From Luscinia megarhynchos (taxonomy: Eukaryota > Chordata > Aves > Passeriformes > Turdidae), in contig JAPFBE010000013.1 of NCBI GenBank assembly GCA_034336665.1, positions 21,741,056 through 21,805,055 of the forward strand: DNA of 64,000 bases, in the 5' to 3' direction. The notes below the pieces were generated by a model. It did not search any database. It saw only the letters and a program-made list of their open reading frames with translations, and was not told where the DNA came from. The position numbers and the translations under genes are program-made. Below are positions 12,951 to 24,245 of the stretch, one piece after another. Numbering within the stretch: the stretch's first letter is position 1; each line of letters begins with the position of its first letter.

Positions 12951-13183
12951 CTTGCACGATCAAGTAAACCTGGGAAGTCTTGGGATGATGCTGTGTCTGC
13001 ACTGAACACGTATAGGACCCCTCATCGTAGACATCTACTTTCTGGATCCGCAGGCTGTATTCCAGGGGGTTTCTCTTCTCCAGCTCTACTCGAGGGTCCA
13101 GGGACCACTTGTCCTCTCCAGCAAAAATGATGCCAGAACGGTTTAACCAGGCCACCTTGGAGCTTCTGTCTTCTACATAACAC
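12951..13183 (-). CDS. LSAMP: LSAMP internal coding exon (Ig domain 1)
   Basis: This 233-bp exon supplies one base of a split codon (AG/G, Arg), 77 full codons and one base of the next codon (G/.., Val in relatives). LSAMP is a GPI-anchored IgLON cell-adhesion protein of neurons that binds itself and other IgLONs and guides axon growth. The peptide covers Ig domain 1 from its first cysteine (residue 1) to its end. It shows the core Trp12, an N-glycosylation sequon Asn14-Arg15-Ser16, and the D-x-G-x-Y-x-C motif (residues 53-59) with the second disulfide cysteine at 59. It ends in SQVYLIVQ. The stretches [28 protein letters not shown] and [19 protein letters not shown] match LSAMP as I know it. 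NTM, OPCML and NEGR1 differ at many of these sites. Differences from mammalian LSAMP, from memory, include YVEDRSS, GEDK, KRNPLEY and QHHPK, which suggests a bird. Only part of the gene is in the window. The open frame upstream of 13183 is intron read-through. Confidence 0.96.
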
Positions 13184-13220
13184 CTGCAGAGGATGAAACA
13201 GGTAAGGGGGAGATTAGCAA
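13184..13220 (-). other. 3' splice site of the LSAMP exon (acceptor, pyrimidine tract, branch point)
   Basis: Read on the minus strand, the intron ends tctcccccttacctg...cctctgcag directly before the exon G at 13183. The AG is at 13185-13184 and the tract is pyrimidine rich. A candidate branch point, CTAAT, has its branch A near 13214, about 30 nt before the exon, a normal distance. The phase fits the Arg-Cys junction of IgLON genes. Direct sequence reading; branch point is inferred. Confidence 0.85.
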
Positions 13221-14466
13221 CCCTCTCCATCATCTCCCTTTTGTTCCTTCTCTTTACTGCTTTGCTTAGAAACTTCACAGCACACTCTTGCCTTGTCAGT
13301 GAGCCATAAAATCTTCTCATCATTGCTGTCCTATGGACAAGTATTTAGCAATTTAACTCTTTCAAGAGTTTCAGGAACATTCGTTTCATAAACCCATAGG
13401 ATTTGAGGCAGACATGTATCTTGTTCTCTCTTCCTTTTGCCTGTGGCCTACAGATGCACCAAAAATTAATTTGGAAGGCCACAAGAAATCTTGATCACCA
13501 AATCCTTCTAACCCTGCCAGTGAGAAAGGTTGGAAGTAGCTCTTCCCTTGCTTCTCCCTCACCTTCAAAAAGCCGAGTATACAACAGTTAAACTCCCAGA
13601 CCCCTTCCAGCCTGGAGGGCAAAGGTTCAGGGCTCCAGCTTTGTCAGCTCAGAGTACAGCTCCTCCATCCCTCAGTATCAGCGGCACAAGAGAAAGAAAT
13701 TATAGGGTATCTCCCATCTACAGCCTTCTGACAAAAAAATAATTTTATGGAATTATTTCACTGTTCAAACATCACCCTCCTAACACATGCACACGCTTGC
13801 TGATGCACATCTGCTTGTTTGTGCAGGCAAGTGCAGATTTCAGGCTGAAAATGAGAAGCTGTGGGAGTGTCACTGTCATCCCTGTGACACATGCAGCATG
13901 TCCTGTGAACATCTCAGGTGGACAGGAGAGGAGGAATAACAGCTAGGGGCAGCAAGCAAAGGAGCAGCAGGAGAACCAGCCACTGCCGCGGGCCTGAGTG
14001 CCAACCTTCACAAGTCAGCAGACAGACTAACACCGTTGCAACTGTAACTTGGCAACTATTTTGTTTCTTGAGGGAGAGAAGAATAGCTGCTGTGAAGACA
14101 AATGCATTTTTGGCAAAGGCACCCGGTCTGTACCACTCCCCACCACCAGAAGGAGATCTGCACAAAAAAGACAAGGAGCTGCTGCTGAGGAGATATGTCC
14201 TGCTCAATCTCAGCTGTGTCTCATTCAAGAGGACCGGGGCTGAGGAAGACAGGCAGACATAACACCTCTTCCACCCTGGCAGCTGTACCCCCCAGGGCTG
14301 GGCTCAGACAGGCTGAGAGCAGGTTTGCCCTGCTGCAGGTCACATCACATCTGCTCTGCAGATAAATAGGACGCTCAGTCTCCAGAGCTGTTGCTCCTTC
14401 ACCTCTCAGACTCTGCCCACAGTGTCCCAGCATCCAAATAACCCAGCACCTCTTACCACTGCTATT
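13221..14466. other. Intronic sequence just upstream of the exon
   Basis: No repeat recognised. Several overlapping frames at 13914-14262 on both strands look like chance. Confidence 0.6.
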
Positions 14467-14578
14467 ACAGAATCACAGAATAGGTAAGGTTGGAAGGGAC
14501 CACAGAGAGGTCGTATGGTCAAACCTCCCTGCTCGAGAAGGGTCTTCCTAGATCATGTTGCACAGGATTGTCTCCTAT
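14467..14578 (-). mobile_element. CR1 LINE fragment (3' end)
   Basis: The plus strand carries agaatcacagaataggtaag, then gttggaagggaccacagag, tcaaacctccctgctcgaga and ttgcacaggattgtctcc. This is the reverse complement of an avian CR1 3' end, of the subfamily with a GGTCAAACCTCCCTGCTC-type run. The element is on the minus strand and heavily 5'-truncated. Confidence 0.8.
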
Positions 14579-16079
14579 TCACTATTCAGGCATATGTTGT
14601 ATTTGAAAGAAGAAAGAGAGAGGATAAAGATTATTGCCTCAAGATAAGACAAATATTTGACAGTAGGCTTTCATACAGCCTTTTAGCATGGGTCAGACAT
14701 TTTCCAAGTTCCTCTATTTGAATGCATTTCATTCATGCTGTGCTGCAGCTGCCTTCCCTTGTGATGTGACCCCACCATTATGGCCGGCACCTCACACCCA
14801 CTCTCTTTTGGCATGCCCATGGATGTTGTCCAAGTTGTTCTGGGGTTACTTGTGGGCAGGAGGAAAGCCAAGCTGCGTGGGCATCCGTGGGAGCCATGCC
14901 ATGCTGCTGGCCAAGCTGTAAGCAGCTCTGTCTGATCTGACAAACATTTGCTTTAGAGAGCAGCCCAACAGATCCTGCCCTTTGCTGACGCTGTCCAGCC
15001 AAGGATGGGGAGTGAGAATTTGGCCTTCAGGCCAGAGTCCACCCTCCTGGCCAGGTGGGCACTTGTCCCTGAGGCAAACTCTCAGGTGTGATCTGAGTTG
15101 TTACCAAAAAGCTACTCTTTGTCAAAAAGAAAGATGCAGGGGAACCCACGACCAGACACTTACACATAGAAACCAGCACCACTGTGATGAGGTATTGCTC
15201 TAGTTCCATTGGCCATCCCAGACTGTAATCACCAGTGATGGGAGGTGAAAGCTAGGACCCAGGGAGCGCAGTGTGCTCCAGGGCTGGGCCCAATGGCCCT
15301 TTAGGAACACCCACAGAGCTGGCTGCCTTAGGGTCAAGAGCCCTCTTGCAAATTCAAGAGTTGTAACAGCACCAAGAATCAGGGATCAGGTATTTTGGTA
15401 GTGAAAAGCTAAGCAGATCAACAGTGGAAGCCGAAGTCAGTGGCAGCTGAAGTTTCTCAGTCACTTCTGAAAATCCCCTGAACAGTTATCAGTGCTGCTG
15501 GACTCCAGCAGATCCATGGCACAGCACCATCCCCAGCAGGCTGCTTTCCTATCCCCACCAGAGTACAGTGAGTACTCAGCAGCTCTGCGCTGCCCCTGAT
15601 CATTCTAACTCTCTGTCTGGGGTAGTAAATATGCTCCTGTGTGGTGACTTGTCAGTAACAGTTCAGTGGTGTGATCTGAACAAAGCCTTGTCCTTTTTGC
15701 TACTGTGGGTAGGCTGAACCAGGGACCATCCCTCCTCTCCCTGGAAGAGCAAATGTGTCTTACACTCATCCAGGTCAGCCTAGGACAGAGGTCAATAGCT
15801 ACAGTCAGGAAACCTTGCAACTGCCCCGGAATAAGTTAGCAGGTGCTACCAAAATAAAGAAAGGGAAGAGGACAAAGAAAAGAGGAAAATAGGAAGAGTA
15901 AGTGAAGTGGATTTGAGCCCTCTCTTCACCATACCTGTTCCTCTCAAACTGTCAGGAAAAAGTACAAATGTGGAAATTCCAAGTCCTGGCATGCTCTGAA
16001 CATGCAACCACGTGGATGATGCATCTCAGTATGTATGTCTGCACACAAACACACACCCTCTTAGTCTGCCAGAGATGCC
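14579..16079. other. Intronic sequence, nothing recognised
   Basis: Moderately GC-rich intron with short overlapping open frames on both strands. No repeat or gene recognised. Confidence 0.55.
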
Positions 16080-16400
16080 ACCCAGCTGAATGGATCACGC
16101 TTTAATAAGGATTTATGGTGATGATTTTCACAGTGTAATAAGTGCTAATTCAATACTAATAGAATATTAAATGGCATGTTAACTGACTTTTTAACTACAA
16201 AGCAATAGAAGCATGGCATCAGCCAGATATCAATGGACTCTTATCATTCACTAATAATCAATAATCAAGTTCACAGAGACCGTCAAACACTTTTCATTAG
16301 ACTTATTGGAAGCATTACCATCAGCCTCAGTGAAAGATAATAAACAATTTGTGATCCATGCAGTATTCTTTTCCTTATGGTTGCAGGTTTAATTTCTTGA
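16080..16400. promoter_or_regulatory. Candidate conserved non-coding element (TAAT-rich)
   Basis: An island without simple repeats, rich in homeodomain-type TAAT/ATTA cores: ctttaataagg, gtgtaataagtgctaattc, atactaatag and cactaataatcaataatcaa. The doubled aatcaataatcaa resembles PBX/HOX or CUT-class sites. No open frame covers it. Such composition is common in deeply conserved enhancers inside neural adhesion genes. Conservation cannot be seen from one sequence, so this is inference. Confidence 0.35.
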
Positions 16401-16623
16401 CATCTCTGATGTAGCTAATGAGCGGACCAGTGAATGGTGATGGGCATGCCTTGCATGATCACTGTAGAACTTGTGAATTGTTGATCTTGCACCGTTTCAA
16501 ACCACAGACATAGGAGGACGAAAGATCTTGCTGCCATGCCCCATTAGCCCTCTTTGCCTCCTTGTAAAAGATGCTTAGGCATCCACATCTCCTATCCTGG
16601 TGATGCAAGTCTGGAGATTTCCC

Positions 16624-16947
16624 CGCCTGTTCTGCCTCGCTCAGGCCTCGGTGCTTTGATTCCCAGCACCTGTGACTCCTGCTCCTCCTCCCGTGGAGGC
16701 AGCGGCGCTCAGTGCATTGATTTCCCAGCATGTTGCTGTAACACTCATCGCAGTTTATGTTGTGCCTGTCACTCCAGCAGCTCTCGGCCCTAAGCTTTCC
16801 GCCCTCTCTCTCCTGCAGCGAACAGACGGGCGCTGCTGCTGCGAGGCGGCGTGTGCCTGGAAAGCCCCAGCACGGCTTCCCCAGGCTGGCTGCAGCCACT
16901 GCCAGCGTGGGGGCTGCGTGGGCTCAGGAGGAGGACACGCCACAACC
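16624..16947. promoter_or_regulatory. Small CpG-dense patch, candidate promoter or enhancer
   Basis: I count 20 CpG dinucleotides in 324 bp, in a window where CpG is otherwise sparse. GC content is high, with cagcgaacagacgggcgctg followed by a GCGAGGCGGCG-type run. It lies about 3.4 kb upstream of the LSAMP exon in the direction of transcription. A 146-codon minus-strand frame crosses it (16899 to 16459) but lacks an LSAMP-like hydrophobic signal peptide. It could be an alternative promoter, an enhancer, or a locally GC-rich patch. Confidence 0.35.
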
Positions 16948-19033
16948 GGCCAGGATCTCAAAAATGGGCTTCCCATTCTGCCTCAGAGACAGCAGCACAG
17001 CAGCTATGGCCTAGGCTGTGGGGATGCAGCGGGAGTATTTCATCCCTTTGGGAAGGGATGGATGATATTTAGAGCCTAGAGTGATGAAAAGGCAAGAAAG
17101 AAGCCCTTAAGGGCCTGGTGAAGCTGCTGTTTAAATGATTATTTTAACATGGAGATACTACAGAATTATCAATGATGTATTGGGTTGCACTGAAATTGGG
17201 ATAATTATTTGGGGTTTTTTAATTGTTGTTGAACTTCCAAATAATTTTTTTTTAACAGCAGACCCAAATCCACAATTCTCTGCCAGAACCCCACTAGTGA
17301 GGAGAAGCAAGCTGCTAGGATTAATGAAATATGTTGTGCTGCCTTGCCAGCAAGCCACAGCTCTTACCTCATTTTTGGGGAAAAATAAATAAATAGTGCA
17401 CTTATGGACTGCATTTTCCGCACTCTTTCTCCAAAGCATGTTGTGGTGTCAGCTCTGTGCCACAATTCCCACACTGCTTTTTAATCATCTTTTCCCCGTT
17501 AACCCTTTGATCATCTCTTCTGTAAAACAATCTTTGTGCATCAGGCCAAAACTCAGCAGTCAGCTGCACACACAATTAAGCACCAAAACCCCACCCCAGT
17601 GCACTCACTGAGGGATGTGCCGCCCTTTTGCCAGAAGATGCCAAAACCCGCCCTGCATCAGATCTCCTGCCTCAGCCTCAGCTCTGTGATGAGCCTTCTC
17701 TAATCTTCTCACTTCACACACACTCTTACAAGATACAACTTCCCCCACTGCCCTCCACCCCCAGCAGCAAAATGGCAAGAGGAAAAACAGAGAGGGATCA
17801 AACATAGCTCATTCGGCACAAAGCATCATCAGCTCCTGGCTGCCAGCTCCAAACATGCAAGACAAATTCTCCGTTGTTTTGCAAAGTATGATCCTGGAAA
17901 GCTAATGCAGTGGTTAAACACAGGCTTTCTCCCAGCCTGGGGAGCAAAGTTCAAGAGCAAATCATGCTCATGCTGTTTCATCTTGTCTCCTCAAGCTCTT
18001 CAGTCCTTCCCTGCCTGGCAAGCAAGGACTCGGACACAACCGTGATCAGCCGGGGCAGCATCAAGAGTCCAGCCTCTCTGCTGTGTCCCAGCAGGGATAT
18101 GGGCAGCAAGGGCTAAGGACAGACAGAAATGCCAGCCCTGACCTCCCAGGCAGGCTCCACAGTGCCACTGCAGTGCTGGATCCTGCCAACATCTCAACAT
18201 CAACACAGCGCTGCCACTGCAGTCCCCACCAGAGTAGCACAGTGGCAGAGCACACAGGAGCACAGAGTCTGGAGGAGCAATACAGGAGCTGTTGGCCCTG
18301 GGTGGTTCCCACTGCTCTGGATCAGGCTCCCCTCAGCAGGAGATGCTACAGAAGACTCTCACAGCTGAACCCATCTCCACCTCTGTGAAGGCAAGGGCCC
18401 CTTAAGTGCATGGCACTATCATGGGAGATCATATCAACCGAGCATCTGAAACCTCCTTTCAGCCATGCACCAAAAGCCTCATTTTGCTGAATTTGAATGC
18501 ACATGGGCATCAATTGTTGCTCAATATTCTTCCCACTGCCACTGCTCCTCTCTTTCCCCAGCCTGGTACAGCTGCTGCTCCTCTCCTTACATGCCATGAT
18601 ACACAGCAGGGTCACTGTTCGAGAGTGAAAGCTGTGCCACAGCAGGATGGATTTCCAAAATGTGGCATAAATAGCTCCTGAGTAACCACTGCCAGCATGA
18701 TAACACAGGCGCTTGGAGGGATTTAGAAAACTACTGCTTAAACCCAGGCCTGTGCTGGAAACTGGCAGGAGGGGGAAACTGCTGCATCTGTTCAGCCCAT
18801 GCTTTCTCTCAGCTGTATTATGCTGTGACCTTGTCACACCTGTCTGCAGCTCCCTGGGTATTTCAGCACTCAGGTGACAATTTTTGGCCATCCACCTATT
18901 GGGAGGGCGCATATCTGATAGGATGACTGCACTTCTGTTCATCCTCTTGAGTAAATTGCCACTTTAGGAGTGTGAAGCTAGGATGGGCTTACTGGGTTGT
19001 GAAGCCCCAACCTCTGCTGGCACAGCCAGCTGT
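16948..19033. other. Intronic sequence, no gene seen
   Basis: A homeodomain-site-rich AT segment lies at 17130-17260 and a GC-richer segment at 18000-18350. The 198-codon minus frame at 18346-18942 has no recognisable similarity and overlaps a plus-strand frame; I regard it as chance. Confidence 0.55.
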
Positions 19034-19525
19034 ACTTTATCACCTTTTTCAGAGATGTATCTCATTCCTCCTTTAGCCTAGTGTGTTTGATGGGGGATGC
19101 CCTCCCCTTACTTCACAGGTCAGACTACTCAATGTCTTTCTGTTCTGCTGATTAAAACCTTCTTTTTCTAACTCTAAATCTAGATTTATTCATATCTGGC
19201 TTATATCCATTTCCTCTTATGCCAACACCATCTTTTAGCTAAAAGAGCTCTTCTGTCTCCTGGGTGTTTATCTTTCAGCATGTTCAGAGAGAGCAATCAT
19301 ATTCCCTCTCAGCTTTCATTTTGCTGGATCCAACAAGCCAAACTCTCCTGGTTTCTTCTTGTAAGATAGAAGAAACCCTTCATTGCCCTAAACATCCCAG
19401 TAGCCCCTCTCAGCACTGGCTCCAGCCTGTATTCCTCTTTCGTGATCAGCATTTGTACCCAGTTTTCTAGAAGAGGAGTCCCCAGTGCCTTGTACAGAAA
19501 CATTTCTGTCTCACTGTTTCTCCCA
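19034..19525 (-). mobile_element. Ancient CR1 LINE fragment
   Basis: The plus strand follows the antisense of an old amniote CR1 3' region: cacctttttcagagatgtat, then ctcattcctcctttagcc, caaccaagccaaactctcc-like text near 19330, cactggctccagcc and ccccagtgccttgtacagaa. The order and spacing fit a nearly continuous copy of about 490 bp on the minus strand. Divergence is much higher than in the copy at 43951, so it is older. Confidence 0.65.
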
Positions 19526-22453
19526 TCAACTCTTTCTAATGAAAGAAAAAAGAATTGCAGCCAGAAAATATGAGCATCAGTGCAGAACTGCTCATGTGCT
19601 GTAAACATCCTTGTCTCTCAGTCCATGTGGTATGCATGGAAAATGAAACCCAAGGGAATTTACAAAAAATGCACTGGTCTAAAAAGACAGCTAGCTGCAC
19701 TGGCTCTCACTAGCAGACACACAGCTGGTCTCACATGGGCTTTCTTTCTGTTAAAATGACTGTTTAAGAGTAGAGGTTCCTGTTTGTGTGGGGGAAAAAA
19801 CCCAAACTCACAACAGAAATCAAACCCAAAACTACAGTGATTTTTATGCCAGTACTCTCAAAGGATGGATGTAACTATATCAGAATAAGAGAACTTAGAC
19901 TGGCATGATTTATTGCTCTTCCCATCTGTTGGGGATTGGAATACCTGCATAAACAACTTCAGTCCACATCCACTCCAGCAGAGGAAGCTTCTTAAAAATA
20001 TCAATATGAGCTGCTATGAGCTACTTTGAGCTTAACTGCATCTCAGCCATATCCCAGCACAGTTTAAAATTTCAAAATACAGAAAAACCTCAGAGCAAGA
20101 CCTACCACCACAGTACTACCTTTTCTTATAACCCACCATGCTCAGGAAATGCCCTCCATTTCTTTACAGCATAGTCAGGAAATCCTTGGGCAGGTCTTTT
20201 CCCATTCCAAGGCACGTTTCTAGAATGACTGACTCCAGTCCCAGGCCTCCTGCCAGAGGAGACTTGCTCCCCACGAGTGTGCAGGGGGCGAACTGCTCTC
20301 GGGCTGACGCTCGCAGAAATGCCAAATGCTCTGACAGCTTGCATCAGAGTCTTGCACTAAAATCAGTCAGGAGGTTCAGGCTGCTGAGGAAACAGACCCT
20401 AAGCTCCCTCTTTCCCTTTTGAGTTAACTGAGGACTTGTCACTGTTCCTTTTCAGTGCAGCCAGACTCCTGGCTCTGCTCTTGACCCAGAATGATTAGGC
20501 ACTGCTTATCAGCAATCGATCACTTGGCCTTAGTGAAATATCCAGTTGCAATGTATGCCTTTCTCTGCTGTCCATAGCATCCCAGGGCTCCTGCACTATC
20601 TAAAGGGGGAGCCAGGGAATAGCAGAGCTGATGCAGAATGACAATGGGGAACGCTACCTGATGATTTGCCTTTTTGTTGCTCTGCACTTACACTAAGGAT
20701 CCTGTGCTTTTGTGATCACTAAGACACAGGGTGATATTTTAAAATTATCTGGGGTCACTCAGGAACAGAAGTTCATCAGAAAGACAATGATAATTAGTCA
20801 CTTATGTGAACTGGGTATTGGCTGTTATGCCAAATTTGTAAAAGAACTGGAAACTAAATTTCTGGCAGGCCTCTGCACCATTATGACTTTTTTCTGTTTT
20901 GAGGATACACCAAAAATGAGAATAGGAGCACTAATAAGGCACCCATACAGTCACTTTATTTTCCTTCATGAACTTCAGCTGAGTAAATCACCTATTTCTT
21001 CTACTTGAACCCCCAGTGCCTTACAGTAACTTCTATGTGGTCACCACCACTAGGTATCTCCAGAAAAGCTAATCCAAATTTTTCCCTTGAATTTCTTGTA
21101 GCAAAAAATAATAATAACAAAAATGCCACAAAAAAGGGGAAAATGAGTTTCAGAGATGTGATCTCCTTCTCTGACAAGAGGGGAGGGAGGGTTTTGCTGG
21201 GAAGTCCACGTGACTCTGTATCTGGTAATTATCCAGCCACAGAGGGAAACTGAAATGTTCTGTGCTGTCGCAGAGAATGACAGCACCTGGAGCTCCAGCA
21301 CCCAGATAAAAAGCAGAGAGACAATCAGGCAGATGGAGAAAGGCAATGCTATATCATAGGCTGGCAAGCAAAGGGAAGAGAAAAAATGGGGAGAGGCAAA
21401 AGCTGGCAAGAAACATTAAGGCAGCCGGCACAGCTACTGGAGAATGAGATAATGCCACAAATTAGCAATGCACAGGCACAGAGAAAGAAAGAGCATAAGG
21501 GCAGGTCAGGAGAGAGTGGGTGCAGAAAAGGGACAGTGCAAACACAAGAGGGAACAGGGGAATGATGCTAGAGGGAGCGTTGAAGCATTTTGTGTGGTCC
21601 AGGGTTTGCTTGCTCCCACCCCAGTCACAGGCTAAAAATGCAGGAGGTATCACCACAGGCTGTCACAAAACAAGGGGGAGATTTGAAAATCAGCATCTCA
21701 CAGCTGAAGAGGGATTTGGTATTGCAAATAACACTCCCAGCTTGTGGATTCCAGTGGTTTGCTCAGGGGAGGAGACTACAAAGCTTAGGATCCAAACGAT
21801 TAAACCTGGAGCATCACCTCATGTATTTCGTATAGCAGAGAAGCAAGAGGGAGGTTCCCTCCCCAACTCTCGTTTCCAGAGTTGCACACACCGAGGCACA
21901 TATAAGCCTGAAAAACAGCCCACATGATTGCTGCCATGGTGCCATGGCCTAGTTCCAAAAGCAAGGCACCATAGGTGCCCTCCCACACAGTAACGTGACA
22001 GCACCAGCTCTCGGGGTCTCAGGAACAAGGGCTGTGCCCACAGGACGGGCAGCAGCCTCCAGGGGGTCAGGAAGTGCAAGAAACCGTACACCACCTCTAG
22101 GAACACTTCTGATGTGAGAAAATACAGCCAAACAGACAATCAGGTCAGGGCCACCAGTCTCAGCATCGATTGGGGTAAGTGACAGAAGCACATCTGTAAT
22201 GGCTGCGTGTCTCCAAGGAGGAAAGAAGAGCGAGGGGCTCAGATGTCCCCACCTGAACATGTGGGGAAGGAAATGGAAACAGGATCAAGGTCTGAGCATT
22301 GGGCCACACCGATCGGTGACCAACTCTCCCATGAATAGTGACAGACATTTCAGAGAAAGGTAGAACACCTCCTAAAGTGATGGTATAAATCACCTTCTAC
22401 ATAATTTCACAATCTTTTCTAGCCATAAAAAACTATAAATCCAGCACCAGGCA
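19526..22453. other. Intronic sequence, no gene seen
   Basis: Unique intron apart from the CpG and CTCF-like cluster at 20270-20330, listed separately. The 98-codon frame at 20712-21008 (plus) and the 119-codon frame at 21050-21409 (minus) have no recognisable similarity. Confidence 0.55.
20270..20330 (+). promoter_or_regulatory. CpG cluster with CTCF-like core
   Basis: This 60-bp stretch contains cacgagtgtgcagggggcg followed by aactgctctcgggctgacgc, with several CpG. The core gcagggggcgaac (20281-20293) resembles the CTCF core YAGGGGGCR, although the bases 5' of the core fit poorly. No other feature explains the cluster. Function is inferred only. Confidence 0.25.
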
Positions 22454-22760
22454 AATCACAGAATGGCTTGGGTTGGAAAGGATGTTAAAGATTATCTAGT
22501 TCCACAATCCTGCCATGGACATCTGCTACCAGACAAGATTGTTCAAAGCCACATCCAGCCTGGTTTTGAGCACTGCCAGTCAGGGAGGGGACATACACTG
22601 CTTCTCTAGATAAACTGTTTCAGTGTCTTGCTAACCTCAAAGTAAAGAATTTCTTCCTAATATCTAATCTAAATCTAGCCTTTGTGTAAATTAGCTTCCA
22701 CTCTGAGTGACAGCTTGCAATCCATCTTGTAAGTTTGTACACTGGCTTTCTTATCCCCAG
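22454..22760 (-). mobile_element. CR1 LINE fragment (3' end)
   Basis: The plus strand reads aaatcacagaatggcttggg, ttggaaaggatgttaaagat, tatctagttcc, cctgccatggacatctg and, after a short gap, aaagtaaagaatttcttcct, aatatctaatctaaatctag. This is the reverse complement of the avian CR1 3' end. The element is on the minus strand, about 300 bp long and 5'-truncated. It inserted in the same orientation as LSAMP. Confidence 0.88.
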
Positions 22761-23894
22761 GCATTTCTCAACCCCCTGCCCCTTTTTTCTTTTTTTAAAC
22801 TCATTAGCATCTTCATCTTGGTGATGCTTTCTGGCTGAGAATTTAACCAGTTTACCATTAATTGGTATAAGTCTGTGAAAGAATATGATATTTAAATGTT
22901 GTGTGAAACTGGCAGGTGTCTCCTTTGTTTTGTACTATATGAAAGAGCTTCTTCCAATACCTGAGAAGCAAGCTACATAAGACATAGTAAGGTATTTTCT
23001 GTTATCTGGATGCTAATGTTCACCTCATCCCATCTCATACTGCCTCTTCTTCATCAAGGGAAAGGGAATATTGCATCTGAAGCATTAGCACTTGCCCTAG
23101 GATAGGAGGATCTGCACCAAGGAGAAATCAATCTTGAAATACTTTGGAGGCAGATCAGAGAGGGAATGGGAGTGACAGCAGGGAAAGTAAGTCTTAAGTT
23201 TTTTCTTCTTTTCTGAGGTCATGAGAGTATCAGAGGTGTCCCAACCAAGTTATCATCACCACTTCCAGGTGCTGCCCTCAGGTAGCCAGCAGCAGACTCT
23301 GAAGAGTGATATTTCAAGATGAAAGAGAAACTGGGTGCATCCTGCCTGCTCACTTCCAGCTGCTGCATTTCAATGAAGGACACCTTCTTGATGTGCAAAC
23401 ACTCTGGTTATTATTTACAGATGACCTTTTCTTTCTCCAGCTCCTGCTGCTGTGGCACTGCCGGTGGAGTCGGGGCTTGTCGAGATTGTGGAGACGATGT
23501 GTAGTGGAACATGTTAGATTCCCTGCCTGTGCCAGAGCTGTCATTAGTGCCACTGTGGATTGAGCTACACCCGTGCAAGCAACACTGGGAAATGTGAAGA
23601 AAAAAGCCTAATGTAGACAAAGCCTTTGAGGAGCTTAACCCCTCTTCCCCTTTTCCATCTCTCTCCCACTTGAAAGCAGAGAACAGCTTCTGAGCAAGAC
23701 ACATGCTCTCATTTCCATATCTAAAGCCAGTCCTGAAATACCATCGTGAAATAATGCTCTCAGAGAGAAGACCACGAAGCAGATTCCCTTTGAGAGACTG
23801 CTGCTTCTTTTTTTTAATTCCATCCAAAAACAACAACCACCAAATATCGAATGCACCTGGACTGAAGCAGCCAATATTAGGCACCTTGTTTTGA
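22761..23894. other. Intronic sequence, nothing recognised
   Basis: No repeat recognised. A 176-codon minus frame (23941 to 23411) has no recognisable domain and its start lies inside an old CR1 fragment. Confidence 0.55.
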
Positions 23895-24245
23895 GATTGA
23901 TATGGGGGAATTGGAGGGAATTCAGAGGCAAGCAACAACAAAATTCATCAAGGGCTGGAAAGGGATCAGCATCTAAGGGAAGCTTAAAAACATTAAATAT
24001 GTATAACTTGACTAAGAGAGGACTTAAAAGCGACATGTTGACAAGCTATACCTCTTTGAAAGCTGAAAGTACTGAGGGAAGAGAGGAATTATTTAGCAAG
24101 ATGCACAGGGGTCTACTAAGGACTAACAGGTCAGAAAAAAAAAAGAAATAAGTCTGTTCAATCTTGAAGAAAAACTTCTTGTCATCAACAAGTGCTAGTC
24201 TTGTAAAAAGTCTCTCAAGGAAAGCAAGGAAGTGCCTGTTCTTTC
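23895..24245 (+). mobile_element. Ancient CR1 LINE fragment
   Basis: Plus-strand text such as attcagaggcaagcaacaac, ttcatcaagggctggaaag, aacttgactaagagagga and cttgaagaaaaacttcttgt follows the sense strand of the CR1 ORF2 end and 3' region (equivalent to the QRRATKLIKGLE part and later). Similarity is weak, with several indels, so the copy is old. It lies antisense to LSAMP. Ends are approximate. Confidence 0.5.

Noticed and set aside
13184..13323. Upstream extension of the LSAMP frame to a methionine at 13323 (minus)
   Set aside because: The extra residues do not resemble any IgLON, and a clear acceptor with pyrimidine tract sits at 13184-13186. It is intron read-through.
16459..16899. 146-codon minus frame across the CpG patch as an alternative LSAMP first exon
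   Set aside because: It begins with MAAASLGKPC but has no hydrophobic signal peptide and no sequence like the LSAMP mature N-terminus; no donor in a fitting phase was identified.
18346..18942. 198-codon minus frame
   Set aside because: Low-information, Ser/Cys-rich translation with no motif, splice or promoter support.
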